Positions 8,230 through 16,371 of a stretch of 64,000 bases of DNA are shown here, piece after piece. The stretch is taken from the NCBI RefSeq assembly GCF_002807055.1, contig NZ_NIXN01000001.1, positions 868,001-932,000 on the forward strand, read 5' to 3'. The DNA comes from Confluentibacter citreus (GTDB lineage: Bacteria; Bacteroidota; Bacteroidia; Flavobacteriales; Flavobacteriaceae). Under the pieces are notes generated by a model that was not told where the DNA came from, made no database searches, and saw only the letters and a program-made list of their open reading frames with translations. Position 1 is the stretch's first letter. Every line of letters begins with the position of its first letter. Position numbers and translations under genes: made by a program.

Positions 8230-9027
8230 TTAAGTGTTTAATAAAGAAAATATAATGGCAATTAACCCAACAATGGTGCAGTAGATAGCAAAGTACGAGA
8301 GTTTACTTTTTTTGACTAAAGATATCATCCAAGTACAAGCAAATAATCCCGCAACAAACGCAGCTATAAAACCAATGGAAAGTGAGGCAAAATTTCCGCT
8401 GTCGTAAGTAAGGTCACCACTTAAAATGTCTTTAGCTATTTTTCCGAAAATTAAAGGCACTACCATTAAAAATGAAAAGCGGGCTGCTTTTGTTTTATCG
8501 TTACCAAGTAATACAGATGTTGATATGGTAGCTCCAGAACGTGATATGCCTGGAAGCATAGCAATAGCTTGGGAAACACCTATAACAAAGGCGTTTTTGA
8601 ATGATACTTTTTTGTCGGTATCTTTAGCTTTATCGGCAAGAAATAATAGAATCGCTGTAACCAATAGCATGCAACCTACTAATAAAATATTGCCGCCAAA
8701 TAATGATTCCAATTGTTCTTCGAAAAATAATCCAACAATAACAGCAGGAATCATTGAAATAGCAATTTTTAAAATAAACTGTAAATCGTCATTCCATTCA
8801 AACTTTAAAGCTCCTTTTACAATACTTAATATGTCTTTTCTAAAAATAACCATCGTACTTAAAGCGGTTGCAAAATGCAAAACGACTGTAAAAAGGAGGC
8901 TTTCTTCAGGGACTGATTGGTCACCAAGAATGGCTTTCCCTATTTCTAAATGTCCACTTGAAGATACTGGTAAAAATTCGGTAAGCCCTTGTATGATACC
9001 AAGGATAATAGCATCTATAATTTCCAT
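8230..9027 (-). CDS. uppP: Undecaprenyl-diphosphatase (BacA type)
   Basis: 265-residue polytopic inner-membrane enzyme that dephosphorylates undecaprenyl diphosphate to recycle the lipid carrier for peptidoglycan and glycan export. The two signature motifs are intact: TEFLPVSSSGH at 16-26 and PGISRSGAT at 159-167. About eight hydrophobic helices are visible. It lies 3 bases after DUF3098 and 1 base before truB in a tight operon headed by ftsX. Confidence 0.97.
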   Translation of the reverse strand: MEIIDAIILGIIQGLTEFLPVSSSGHLEIGKAILGDQSVPEESLLFTVVLHFATALSTMVIFRKDILSIVKGALKFEWNDDLQFILKIAISMIPAVIVGLFFEEQLESLFGGNILLVGCMLLVTAILLFLADKAKDTDKKVSFKNAFVIGVSQAIAMLPGISRSGATISTSVLLGNDKTKAARFSFLMVVPLIFGKIAKDILSGDLTYDSGNFASLSIGFIAAFVAGLFACTWMISLVKKSKLSYFAIYCTIVGLIAIIFSLLNT

Positions 9028-9030
9028 TAT

Positions 9031-9285
9031 TTATTCCTTGTCCGGATTCAACAAAATGGCATACACTTGAATACCAAAACCAATTAAGATTAAAGTTGGT
9101 GCTAAGCGAATGCGTCTCCAACTAAAAATATCTGGATTAAAAACATTGGGGTCGTCACTACCGCCACCAGCCATTAATACATATCCCAAAGCGATGCAAG
9201 CCAATCCTATAAACATGAATTTGTAGTTTTTCTTCCCAAATACAAATCCACCTCTAGAGTCTTCTTTACGTTTTTTATCTCCCAT
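9031..9285 (-). CDS. DUF3098 small membrane protein
   Basis: 84 residues from the preferred start MGDKKRKE (the open frame extends 5 codons further to 9300). A charged N-terminus is followed by two membrane helices (KFMFIGLACIALGYVLMAGG and a second ending YAILL) separated by a loop with DPNVFNPDIFSWRRIRLAP. This is the DUF3098 family, found almost only in Bacteroidota between ftsX and uppP. Its function is not known; position suggests a link to envelope biogenesis or division. Confidence 0.85.
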   Translation of the reverse strand: MGDKKRKEDSRGGFVFGKKNYKFMFIGLACIALGYVLMAGGGSDDPNVFNPDIFSWRRIRLAPTLILIGFGIQVYAILLNPDKE

Positions 9286-9379
9286 AATTATCTTTCTCAA
9301 AAGATTTTAGTGCAAATTAACAGATTTATTTAAAACAATAGCGTTAATGGAAATCTAATTTATGAATTTTAAAATCCAA

Positions 9380-9437
9380 TCCCGATAGCTATTGGGACCA
9401 AAACCTAGAACCCAACACCCAGAACCCAAGACCTAAT
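9380..9437. repeat. Palindrome TCCCGATAGCTATTGGGA plus AACCC-rich degenerate repeat
   Basis: TCCCGATAGCTATTGGGA (9380-9397) is nearly identical to a palindrome at 27480-27497. It is followed by a run of short AACCC/CCTAG-like units (9399-9437) that reaches the end of ftsX. The element separates ftsX from DUF3098 inside an otherwise tight operon. Confidence 0.65.
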
Positions 9438-10311
9438 AATATAGATCGTCCGTCTTTAAATTTAAAAAGCGTTGTGTGGCAATATGTGTGCTTATCCAAG
9501 TGATCACGATTCCCAAGGCAAAAACGCCAACAAATAAAAGTGTAACCAACACAGGGTTGCTAAGCAGTTGCAGCTCACTAAAGGTTTTGTTTAAATAATA
9601 GAGAACGATTGCCATGCCTATTAAAGCTACAACGGCACCAATAATGCCTAAACGCACACTTTGCCAAACAAAAGGGCGTCTAATAAATTGCTTGGTAGCG
9701 CCTACCATTTGCATGGTTTTTATGGTAAATCGTTTAGAATATACCGCCAATCTGATGGAACTATTTATTAGTAATACCGCTATGAGGGTAAAAATACCAC
9801 TGATAACCAATACCCAAAAACTGATTTTTTTAACGTTATCGTTCATCAAGTTCACCAAATCGTTATCGTAAGTCACTTCATCCACAAAGTTTTTAGAAGT
9901 CGCTTCTTCAGAAATTTTTTCAAGTTGTTCAGAAGTTACAAAATCTGCTTTTAAATGCACATCAATACTATTTTGTAACGGATTGTACCCAACAAAATCC
10001 ATAAAATCTTCACCGTTTTCGGCCTTCATAATCTCGGCAGCCTGTTCTTTGGAAACATATTCAATAGACTTTACATATTCAGACAACGCCAAACTTTTCT
10101 CAAGTTGTTTGGTTTCAACTTCTTTTGCCGATTCTTTCAAGTAAATAGTAAGTACTACCTGTTCTTTAAAATGATCAGATACTTTTTTGGCGTTAAGCAC
10201 CAACATGCCTAATAATCCTAATAAAAAAAGTACCAAAGCAATACTTAATACCACTGAGAAATAAGAAGAAATTAATCGGCGTTTTTGGTCTTTTTCAAAT
10301 CTTGAACTCAT
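9433..10311 (-). CDS. ftsX: Cell division ABC transporter permease FtsX
   Basis: 292 residues with the FtsX plan: a short cytoplasmic N-terminus, membrane helix 1 (about 19-40), a periplasmic domain (about 45-160) and three further helices (about 168-190, 220-243, 258-280). FtsX with ATPase FtsE couples divisome assembly to peptidoglycan hydrolase activation. FtsE is not in this window, as is normal in Bacteroidota where the two genes are unlinked. It is the first gene of the block running to truB; the 147-base gap to DUF3098 contains a repeat element. Confidence 0.93.
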   Translation of the reverse strand: MSSRFEKDQKRRLISSYFSVVLSIALVLFLLGLLGMLVLNAKKVSDHFKEQVVLTIYLKESAKEVETKQLEKSLALSEYVKSIEYVSKEQAAEIMKAENGEDFMDFVGYNPLQNSIDVHLKADFVTSEQLEKISEEATSKNFVDEVTYDNDLVNLMNDNVKKISFWVLVISGIFTLIAVLLINSSIRLAVYSKRFTIKTMQMVGATKQFIRRPFVWQSVRLGIIGAVVALIGMAIVLYYLNKTFSELQLLSNPVLVTLLFVGVFALGIVITWISTHIATQRFLNLKTDDLYY

Positions 10312-10415
10312 ACATCATGTAGTTGAAGTTGTAAAAATAATAAAGAAATCTTATTACTTATGGTTTACTAGGTTTAAACTTTAAATATTGTTTTTTATTG
10401 CCTCTTGATTACTCG

Positions 10416-11321
10416 CTATTTTTGTGGTTTGCTAACCAAATAGACGCCTACAACTACCAGCAAACAACTTAATATTTTTACCAAATTAATATCTTTGGAA
10501 TAGGTGTCATCCATGAATGTATAAGCCAAAATGCTTACCATGATAAAACTCACCGCTGGCTGAAAATAAATATAACTACTATTTATGGAAGGCGATACAT
10601 GATTAAGAGCATAAATATTTAAAAGATAAGCCAGAAAGGTGGTGAATAATACCATATAGCCCGCTATTAAATAAGAATTTAAAGTAAAAGCTTCAAAATT
10701 TGTTTCTAATACATTATCAATTCCAAACGGAAAAACGATGATAAATCCAATTAAAAACATCCAACTAATAACGGTTATGGGATGGTATTTTTTCATCAAG
10801 TTTTTTGCCAAAACAAGAAAAAGTCCGTAAAAGCAGGCATTTAAAAAAATAAACAAATTGCCAAGGAACGAACTGGTTCCAACAGCCGTATTGCCATATA
10901 TAATGAGTGTAATGGCGCCGATACCACCAATGGCAATGCCTAATAGTTTGTTTTTTGTAATGCATTCTTTTAAAATAAACAAACTAAAAACCAAAACAAC
11001 CACAGGTGTCAGGGTCATAATTATGGATGCATCAATGGGCGATGTTAAACTAATACCATGAAAAAATAACAACTGACTGGCTGCACCACCAAACAGGCCA
11101 CACATAAAAAACATGAGCACATCTTTTTTCTCAATATGTTCTCTAGTAAGCGAGAATTTAATCAGCCAAAATAAAAGTGTGCAAACACCAAGACGGATAA
11201 CGACCATCGCAGTGGGATCGATTTTTTCAGGCATGATGCCTTTTGCTATGATATAACTAGCACCATAAATGGTATTGGCTCCTAATAAAGCGAGATGGGC
11301 TTTGGTTGAATTGCTTATCAA
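10416..11321 (-). CDS. DMT-family (EamA) transporter
   Basis: 301 residues, ten predicted membrane helices arranged as two EamA halves. The N-terminal half starts with the typical LALLGANTIYGASYIIAKG; the second half includes SPSINSSYIYFQPAVSFIM. This family exports amino acids, nucleosides or other metabolites; the substrate cannot be read from sequence. It stands alone, divergent from leuS with a 241-base intergenic region. Confidence 0.85.
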   Translation of the reverse strand: MISNSTKAHLALLGANTIYGASYIIAKGIMPEKIDPTAMVVIRLGVCTLLFWLIKFSLTREHIEKKDVLMFFMCGLFGGAASQLLFFHGISLTSPIDASIIMTLTPVVVLVFSLFILKECITKNKLLGIAIGGIGAITLIIYGNTAVGTSSFLGNLFIFLNACFYGLFLVLAKNLMKKYHPITVISWMFLIGFIIVFPFGIDNVLETNFEAFTLNSYLIAGYMVLFTTFLAYLLNIYALNHVSPSINSSYIYFQPAVSFIMVSILAYTFMDDTYSKDINLVKILSCLLVVVGVYLVSKPQK

Positions 11322-11430
11322 AAAAGGAAGAGTTATTAAAACGGCAAAATTACAAATTGCATTTTAAAGACATATTAATGTTAGATATTAATTTGCTATG
11401 AAAATGGCATGGATTAATTAGTTGTAAACC

Positions 11431-11461
11431 TTTACTGTTTTCTATTTAAAATGTAAATTTG
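11431..11461 (+). promoter_or_regulatory. Probable leuS promoter
   Basis: TTTA (11431-11434), a 19-base spacer, then TAAATTTG (11454-11461), an exact TAnnTTTG -7 box. Transcription would start near 11468, just before the inverted repeat, which would therefore be the leuS 5' leader. Confidence 0.55.
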
Positions 11462-11476
11462 CGCTTTTAATGAAGG

Positions 11477-11549
11477 CTCGCAAAGTCGCAAAGCCGCAAA
11501 GTTTTCCCTAATAGTTAAAGATTTCTTTGCGACTTCGCGTCTTTGCGAG
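11477..11549. repeat. 25-bp-arm inverted repeat in the leuS leader
   Basis: Left arm 11477-11501 (CTCGCAAAGTCGCAAAGCCG then CAAAG) and right arm 11525-11549 (CTTTGCGACTTCGCGTCTTT then GCGAG) pair over 25 positions with 3 mismatches around a 23-base loop. The arms are themselves built of CGCAAAG units. It ends 13 bases before the leuS ATG. Confidence 0.85.
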
Positions 11550-11562
11550 AAAAAATTGATAT

Positions 11563-14500
11563 ATGATATACAATTTCAACGAGATAGAAGCCAAATGGCA
11601 AAAATATTGGGCCGATAACCAAACGTTTAAAGCTGAAAACACATCGGATAAACCCAAATTTTACGTGTTAGATATGTTTCCGTACCCCAGTGGTGCGGGC
11701 TTACATGTGGGTCATCCGTTAGGCTATATCGCTACCGATATTTATGCACGTTACAAACGCCATAAAGGCTTTAATGTATTGCATCCGCAAGGGTACGATA
11801 GTTTTGGTTTGCCTGCCGAACAATATGCCATTCAAACAGGGCAACATCCGGCATTGACAACCGAAGAAAACATTAAAACGTATCGTCGTCAATTAGACCA
11901 AATCGGATTTTCATTCGATTGGTCTCGTGAAGTGCGAACATCCGACCCAAGTTATTACAAATGGACACAATGGATTTTCATCCAATTATTCAATTCTTGG
12001 TATAATAACGATAGTGATAAAGCGGAAGACATTTCAGAACTTGAAAAAATCTTTGCTTCGGAAGGAAATTCAAAAGTAAATGCTGTTTGTGATGATAATA
12101 TACAACCTTTTTCTGCGGAAGATTGGAATGCTTTTGATACCGTCAAACAACAACAAATTTTATTACAATATAGACTCACATATTTAGCTGAAACCGAAGT
12201 GAACTGGTGCCCTGCATTGGGAACGGTTTTGGCAAATGATGAAATAGTCAATGGCGTTTCCGAACGTGGTGGCCATCCCGTTATCCGTAAAAAAATGACC
12301 CAATGGAGCATGCGTATTTCTGCTTATGCCGAACGTTTGCTTCAAGGATTGGAAACTATCGATTGGACAGAATCCTTAAAAGAAACCCAACGTAACTGGA
12401 TTGGAAAATCGGTTGGAGCGAGTGTGTCGTTCAACGTCATTGCGAACGGAGTGAAGCAATCTCATGTTATAGACGTATTCACCACTAGACCCGACACCAT
12501 TTTCGGTGTTTCATTCATGACGCTTGCTCCAGAACACGAATTAGTATCTCAAATAACAACACCAGCACAAAAATCTGAGGTTGAAAATTATATAGAAGCC
12601 ACCGCCAAACGTAGCGAACGCGATCGGATGTCCGATGTAAAAACCATTTCAGGAGCATTTACGGGTGCATATGTAGAACATCCGTTTACCAAAGAACCCA
12701 TTCCGGTGTGGATTGGCGATTATGTGTTAGCTGGCTACGGAACAGGTGCCGTAATGTCTGTGCCATGTGGCGACCAACGTGATTACGATTTTGCAAAACA
12801 TTTTAATATTCCTATTCCCAATATTTTTCAGGGCGCAGATATTTCAAAAGAAGCTTTTGTAGATAAGGACAAAACCATTATTGCCAATAGCGATTTCTTA
12901 AACGGATTAAGCTATAAAGAAGCAACTCAAAAAGTCATTGCTGAACTTGAAAAATTAGGACAAGGACAAGGTAAAACCAATTACCGTTTGCGCGATGCCG
13001 TATTTAGTCGCCAGCGATATTGGGGCGAACCTTTCCCAGTGTATTATGTAGATGGGATGCCGCAAATGATTGATGCCAAACATTTGCCCATAAAATTACC
13101 CGAAGTTGAAAAATATTTACCAACCGAAACGGGCGAGCCACCATTAGGAAACGCTAAAAAATGGTATTGGTTGCAATACGGTGATAAAGCTGATATTGTC
13201 TCTAAAGATGAGTTTGAGAATTCCTCACCTTCGGGGAGGTTAGGTGGGGCTTTAGAGCTAAATACCATGCCTGGTTGGGCAGGCAGTTCTTGGTATTTTA
13301 ATCGCTATATGGATGCGCATAACGAAAACGAATTTGCCAGTAAAGAAGCCTTAAACTATTGGAAAGATGTCGATTTATACATCGGCGGCAGCGAACACGC
13401 CACAGGCCATTTATTATACTCCCGTTTTTGGCAAAAATTCTTGTTCGATAAAGGCTTTGTGCCTGTGGATGAATATGCTAAAAAGCTGATTAACCAAGGG
13501 ATGATTTTGGGAACGAGTGCTTTTGTCCATAAAATTAAAGAAACTGGATATTATTTACATAATGAAGAAATTCCTGAGGATGAGATGAGAGAAAGGGACG
13601 AATTGTTTGATTCCATTTTTAGTGATTTGTTGGCAAATGCTGTTATCTCATATGATTTAATTGACGGAAATAAAGAATATGATGCGATTTTAGGGCCTAA
13701 ATATAATTTAGGAAAAGTTGTTAAAGAATTAAATCTTGAATTATCAGATTTCGAGAATAATGGATTTGACTTGAATAAAATCTCATTTATAACTTACTCA
13801 AGTCATAGTCCTTTGGAATGTGTAAATCTTCAAGATGAACTTGATTTTAATGACTACAATAATTGGTTGAGGGAAGAAAATATTAAGAGACCAGTTACTA
13901 ATTCTAAAGCGAAAATAAAAGTTTCAAGAGAAGTTGAAAAAATGTCCAAATCCAAATACAACGTGGTCAATCCAGACCAAATATGTGTTGATTATGGTGC
14001 CGACAGTTTACGACTTTACGAAATGTTTTTAGGGCCATTAGAGCAATACAAACCTTGGAATACCGCTGGTATTACCGGTGTGCATGGGTTTCTTAAAAAA
14101 CTATGGAGATTATATCATCAAGGAGAAAATGAAACTTTTTACGTTTCTGATTCCCCTCCTTCGGAGGGGCTAGGGGAGGCTCTTAAAACCCTCCACAAAA
14201 CCATCAAAAAAGTACAGGAAGATATCGAGAATTTCTCGTTTAATACGTCTGTATCAACATTTATGATTGCCGTGAATGAGTTTACATTACAAGAATGTAA
14301 AAGCAGAGCAATATTAGAACCCTTTTTAATTTTATTGTCACCATATGCACCTCATATCGCAGAAGAATTATGGGAAAAGTTGGGACATGACGAATCCATT
14401 TCCACAGCACCATTCCCCATATTTGATGCCAGTCATTTGGTAGAAAGCAGTAAAAATTACCCGATTTCATTCAATGGCAAAATGCGTTTCACCTTAGAAT

Positions 14501-14634
14501 TACCCATGGATTTTAATGCACAACAAATTGAAGACGCGGTCATGGCACACGAAAAAACACAAGAACAATTACAAGGCCGTGCTCCTAAAAAAGTGATTAT
14601 AGTTCCCGGAAAAATAGTAAATATTGTAGGCTAA
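11563..14634 (+). CDS. leuS: Leucine--tRNA ligase with in-frame repeat insertions
   Basis: 1023 residues, longer than the roughly 920-960 I would expect for this group. Class I synthetase: HVGH (HIGH motif) at 48-51, editing-domain TTRPDTIFG, LNTMPGWAGSSWYF, GGSEHATGHLLYSRFW, and KMSKS at 793-797. The extra length comes from an enlarged segment between GMILGTSAFV and VEKMSKS, and from three palindromic repeat insertions (12435-12466, 13219-13256, 14149-14184), all in frame and all in loops between conserved blocks. Because every conserved block is intact, the enzyme is probably functional; it must be, unless a second copy exists elsewhere. Confidence 0.95.
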   Translation: MIYNFNEIEAKWQKYWADNQTFKAENTSDKPKFYVLDMFPYPSGAGLHVGHPLGYIATDIYARYKRHKGFNVLHPQGYDSFGLPAEQYAIQTGQHPALTTEENIKTYRRQLDQIGFSFDWSREVRTSDPSYYKWTQWIFIQLFNSWYNNDSDKAEDISELEKIFASEGNSKVNAVCDDNIQPFSAEDWNAFDTVKQQQILLQYRLTYLAETEVNWCPALGTVLANDEIVNGVSERGGHPVIRKKMTQWSMRISAYAERLLQGLETIDWTESLKETQRNWIGKSVGASVSFNVIANGVKQSHVIDVFTTRPDTIFGVSFMTLAPEHELVSQITTPAQKSEVENYIEATAKRSERDRMSDVKTISGAFTGAYVEHPFTKEPIPVWIGDYVLAGYGTGAVMSVPCGDQRDYDFAKHFNIPIPNIFQGADISKEAFVDKDKTIIANSDFLNGLSYKEATQKVIAELEKLGQGQGKTNYRLRDAVFSRQRYWGEPFPVYYVDGMPQMIDAKHLPIKLPEVEKYLPTETGEPPLGNAKKWYWLQYGDKADIVSKDEFENSSPSGRLGGALELNTMPGWAGSSWYFNRYMDAHNENEFASKEALNYWKDVDLYIGGSEHATGHLLYSRFWQKFLFDKGFVPVDEYAKKLINQGMILGTSAFVHKIKETGYYLHNEEIPEDEMRERDELFDSIFSDLLANAVISYDLIDGNKEYDAILGPKYNLGKVVKELNLELSDFENNGFDLNKISFITYSSHSPLECVNLQDELDFNDYNNWLREENIKRPVTNSKAKIKVSREVEKMSKSKYNVVNPDQICVDYGADSLRLYEMFLGPLEQYKPWNTAGITGVHGFLKKLWRLYHQGENETFYVSDSPPSEGLGEALKTLHKTIKKVQEDIENFSFNTSVSTFMIAVNEFTLQECKSRAILEPFLILLSPYAPHIAEELWEKLGHDESISTAPFPIFDASHLVESSKNYPISFNGKMRFTLELPMDFNAQQIEDAVMAHEKTQEQLQGRAPKKVIIVPGKIVNIVG
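12435..12466. repeat. Palindromic repeat copy inside leuS (CGTCATTGCGA family)
   Basis: CGTCATTGCGAACGGAGTGA followed by AGCAATCTCATG belongs to the same family as the two arms at 14635-14716. It is read through in frame as part of FNVIANGVKQSHVID (about residues 289-303), in a loop just before the editing-domain motif TTRPDTIFG. Confidence 0.8.
13219..13256. repeat. Palindromic repeat copy inside leuS (CTTCGGGGAGG family)
   Basis: The element contains CTCACCTTCGGGGAGGTTAG followed by GTGGGGC and is translated NSSPSGRLGGALE (about residues 553-565), immediately before the conserved LNTMPGWAGSSW. It is related to the copy at 14149-14184. Confidence 0.8.
14149..14184. repeat. Second copy of the CTTCGGAGGGG repeat inside leuS
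   Basis: CCCCTCCTTCGGAGGGG forms a 7-bp stem with a TTC loop and is followed by CTAGGGGAGGCT. It is read as DSPPSEGLGEALK (about residues 863-875), the same frame as the 13219 copy (shared pattern S-x-P-S-x-x-L-G-x-A-L). Confidence 0.8.
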
Positions 14635-14742
14635 CGTCATTGCGAGGAGGTACGACGAAGCAATCTGTTTAATCTTAGGTACACATCATGAGATTGCTTC
14701 GTTCCTCGCAATGACGGGTTTTTATTTCTGCCTTCGCAGGAA
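14635..14742. repeat. Inverted CGTCATTGCGA repeats after leuS
   Basis: Starting right at the leuS stop, the arm CGTCATTGCGAGGAGGTACG...AAGCAATCT (14635-14666) faces AGATTGCTTCGTTCCTCGCA followed by ATGACG (14691-14716). A further unit, CTGCCTTCGCAGG (14729-14741), follows. The gap holds no gene. The paired arms may also end leuS transcription, since a short T run (14719-14723) follows. Confidence 0.8.
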
Positions 14743-14768
14743 TCCATTTAAATAGATTATCAAATAGT

Positions 14769-15032
14769 ATGGACATTATAGAAATTATCGGTTTTGTAGC
14801 AGCGTTTTTAACAACCGCCGCTTTTTTGCCACAAGTGTATAAAACATGGAAAACCAAGGACGTTTCCGCATTGTCGTTGCCCATGCTTCTCATGTTTTTT
14901 GTTGGGGTTTTTATTTGGCTGGTATATGGGTTCTATAAAAACAGTCCGTCCATGATTATGGCAAATGCCATTACCTTATGTTCCGCCTTTTTACTCATTT
15001 ATTTCAAGATTAAATACACCAAAAATCCTTGA
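14769..15032 (+). CDS. SemiSWEET sugar transporter
   Basis: 87 residues forming one three-helix bundle (about 5-25, 38-57, 62-82). The PQ-loop LTTAAFLPQVYKTWKTKDV is the hallmark of SemiSWEETs, which work as homodimers and carry sugars by facilitated diffusion. The Asn in MANAITLCSAF on helix 3 fits the conserved substrate-site Asn. It stands alone between the leuS repeats and ald; the actual substrate is unknown. Confidence 0.88.
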   Translation: MDIIEIIGFVAAFLTTAAFLPQVYKTWKTKDVSALSLPMLLMFFVGVFIWLVYGFYKNSPSMIMANAITLCSAFLLIYFKIKYTKNP

Positions 15033-15132
15033 AAAGCGAACTCGAATTATTGTTTTTTCAGTAAATCAATCATTTCGTCTAAAAAAGTTCAAGAAACTTC
15101 ACATATAATTCATTATTCTCAATCTATTATTT

Positions 15133-15140
15133 TAATTTTG
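15133..15140 (+). promoter_or_regulatory. -7 box upstream of ald
   Basis: TAATTTTG is an exact TAnnTTTG match, 39 bases before the ald ATG. No convincing -33 TTTG lies at 17-23 bases upstream. Confidence 0.4.
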
Positions 15141-15179
15141 CAATTGAAGTGACTATTCAAAAAAAATTAAATAATACAT

Positions 15180-16280
15180 ATGAAAATTGGCGTTCCCATT
15201 GAAATTAAAAATAATGAAAACAGGGTAGGCATGACGCCTTCTGGCGTTTTTGAACTAACTAAGAGAAACCACACCGTTTACGTGCAAAAAAATGCAGGTT
15301 TTGGGAGTGGTTTTTTTGATAAAGATTACACCAAGGCAGGTGCTACGATTCTTGATACAATTGATGAGGTTTATGCTGCGGCAGATATGATTGTTAAGGT
15401 TAAAGAACCTATTGAAAAGGAATATAACTTAATTAAACCGCATCATGTGGTGTTTACTTATTTTCATTTTGCTTCCAGTGAACCGCTCACCAAAGCGATG
15501 ATTAAAACTAAAGCGGTTTGTATTGCTTACGAGACTGTTGAAGACCACGATGGTACTTTACCCTTGTTAATTCCTATGTCGGAAGTAGCTGGTAGAATGT
15601 CCATTCAACAAGGTGCCAAATATCTTGAAAAACCCATTAAAGGACGAGGCGTTTTATTGGGCGGTGTACCAGGTGTGCCTCCAGGAAAAGTGTTGGTTTT
15701 AGGCGCAGGTATTGTGGGAATTCAAGCAGCTAAAATGGCAGCGGGTTTAGGAGCAAACGTTATTATTATGGATGTAAACATGAAACAATTAAGGCACGTT
15801 TGTGATATCATGCCTAAGAATGTGACAACCGAATTTTCTAACGAATACAATATTAGAAAGCATATTAAGGATTCCGATTTAATCATTGGAGGTGTATTAA
15901 TTAAAGGTGCAAAAGCGCCTAAGTTAATTACCAGAGATATGCTTAAAGACATGCGCCCCGGAACCGTTATTGTAGATGTGGCGGTTGATCAAGGTGGCTG
16001 TTTTGAAACTACCAAAGCAACCACGCATGAAGAACCTACGTATATTATTGATGATGTGGTGCATTACTGTGTTGCCAATATGCCCGGAGCTGTACCTTAT
16101 ACGTCTACAGTAGCATTAACCAATGTCACCTTGCCTTACGTTATTAAATTAGCAAACGAAGGTTGGGAACAGGCTTGCCAAAATAGTGCACCCTTGAATA
16201 AAGGATTAAATATTGTGAATGGTAACATTGTATACAGAGAAATAGCTGAAGCGTTTAATTTGGAATTCTCGGCATCCTAA
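15180..16280 (+). CDS. ald: Alanine dehydrogenase
   Basis: 366 residues. Interconverts L-alanine and pyruvate plus ammonia with NAD. Substrate and catalytic residues fall at the same numbers as in the Mycobacterium enzyme: Arg15 (ENRVG), Lys75 (KVKEP) and His96 (TYFHFA). The Rossmann segment VLVLGAGIVGIQAAKMAAGLG and VDVAVDQGGCFETT (with the second catalytic Asp) are intact. Monocistronic, probably supplying pyruvate and ammonia from amino acids, in keeping with the nearby gluconeogenic pckA. Confidence 0.96.
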   Translation: MKIGVPIEIKNNENRVGMTPSGVFELTKRNHTVYVQKNAGFGSGFFDKDYTKAGATILDTIDEVYAAADMIVKVKEPIEKEYNLIKPHHVVFTYFHFASSEPLTKAMIKTKAVCIAYETVEDHDGTLPLLIPMSEVAGRMSIQQGAKYLEKPIKGRGVLLGGVPGVPPGKVLVLGAGIVGIQAAKMAAGLGANVIIMDVNMKQLRHVCDIMPKNVTTEFSNEYNIRKHIKDSDLIIGGVLIKGAKAPKLITRDMLKDMRPGTVIVDVAVDQGGCFETTKATTHEEPTYIIDDVVHYCVANMPGAVPYTSTVALTNVTLPYVIKLANEGWEQACQNSAPLNKGLNIVNGNIVYREIAEAFNLEFSAS

Positions 16281-16306
16281 CTATTTTTATCTGACAAAAT
16301 TTCATA

Positions 16307-16338
16307 TTGTATAATTGGCGTTATTATTGCTATATTTA
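16307..16338 (+). promoter_or_regulatory. Probable promoter of the zinc peptidase gene
   Basis: TTG (16307-16309), a 21-base spacer, and TATATTTA (16331-16338), one mismatch from the -7 consensus. It lies 33 bases before the ATG. Confidence 0.45.
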
Positions 16339-16371
16339 TTTCGTAAATTAAATTTTTAAAATAAAAAACAA

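Noticed and set aside
9399-9437. Possible CRISPR or tandem repeat
   Set aside because: The AACCC-like units are short, irregular and lack spacers; no cas gene is nearby.
11477-11549. T-box or leader-peptide attenuator for leuS
   Set aside because: No T-box sequence, specifier loop or Leu-rich short frame; the hairpin is explained by an inverted palindromic repeat and T-boxes are not expected in Bacteroidota.
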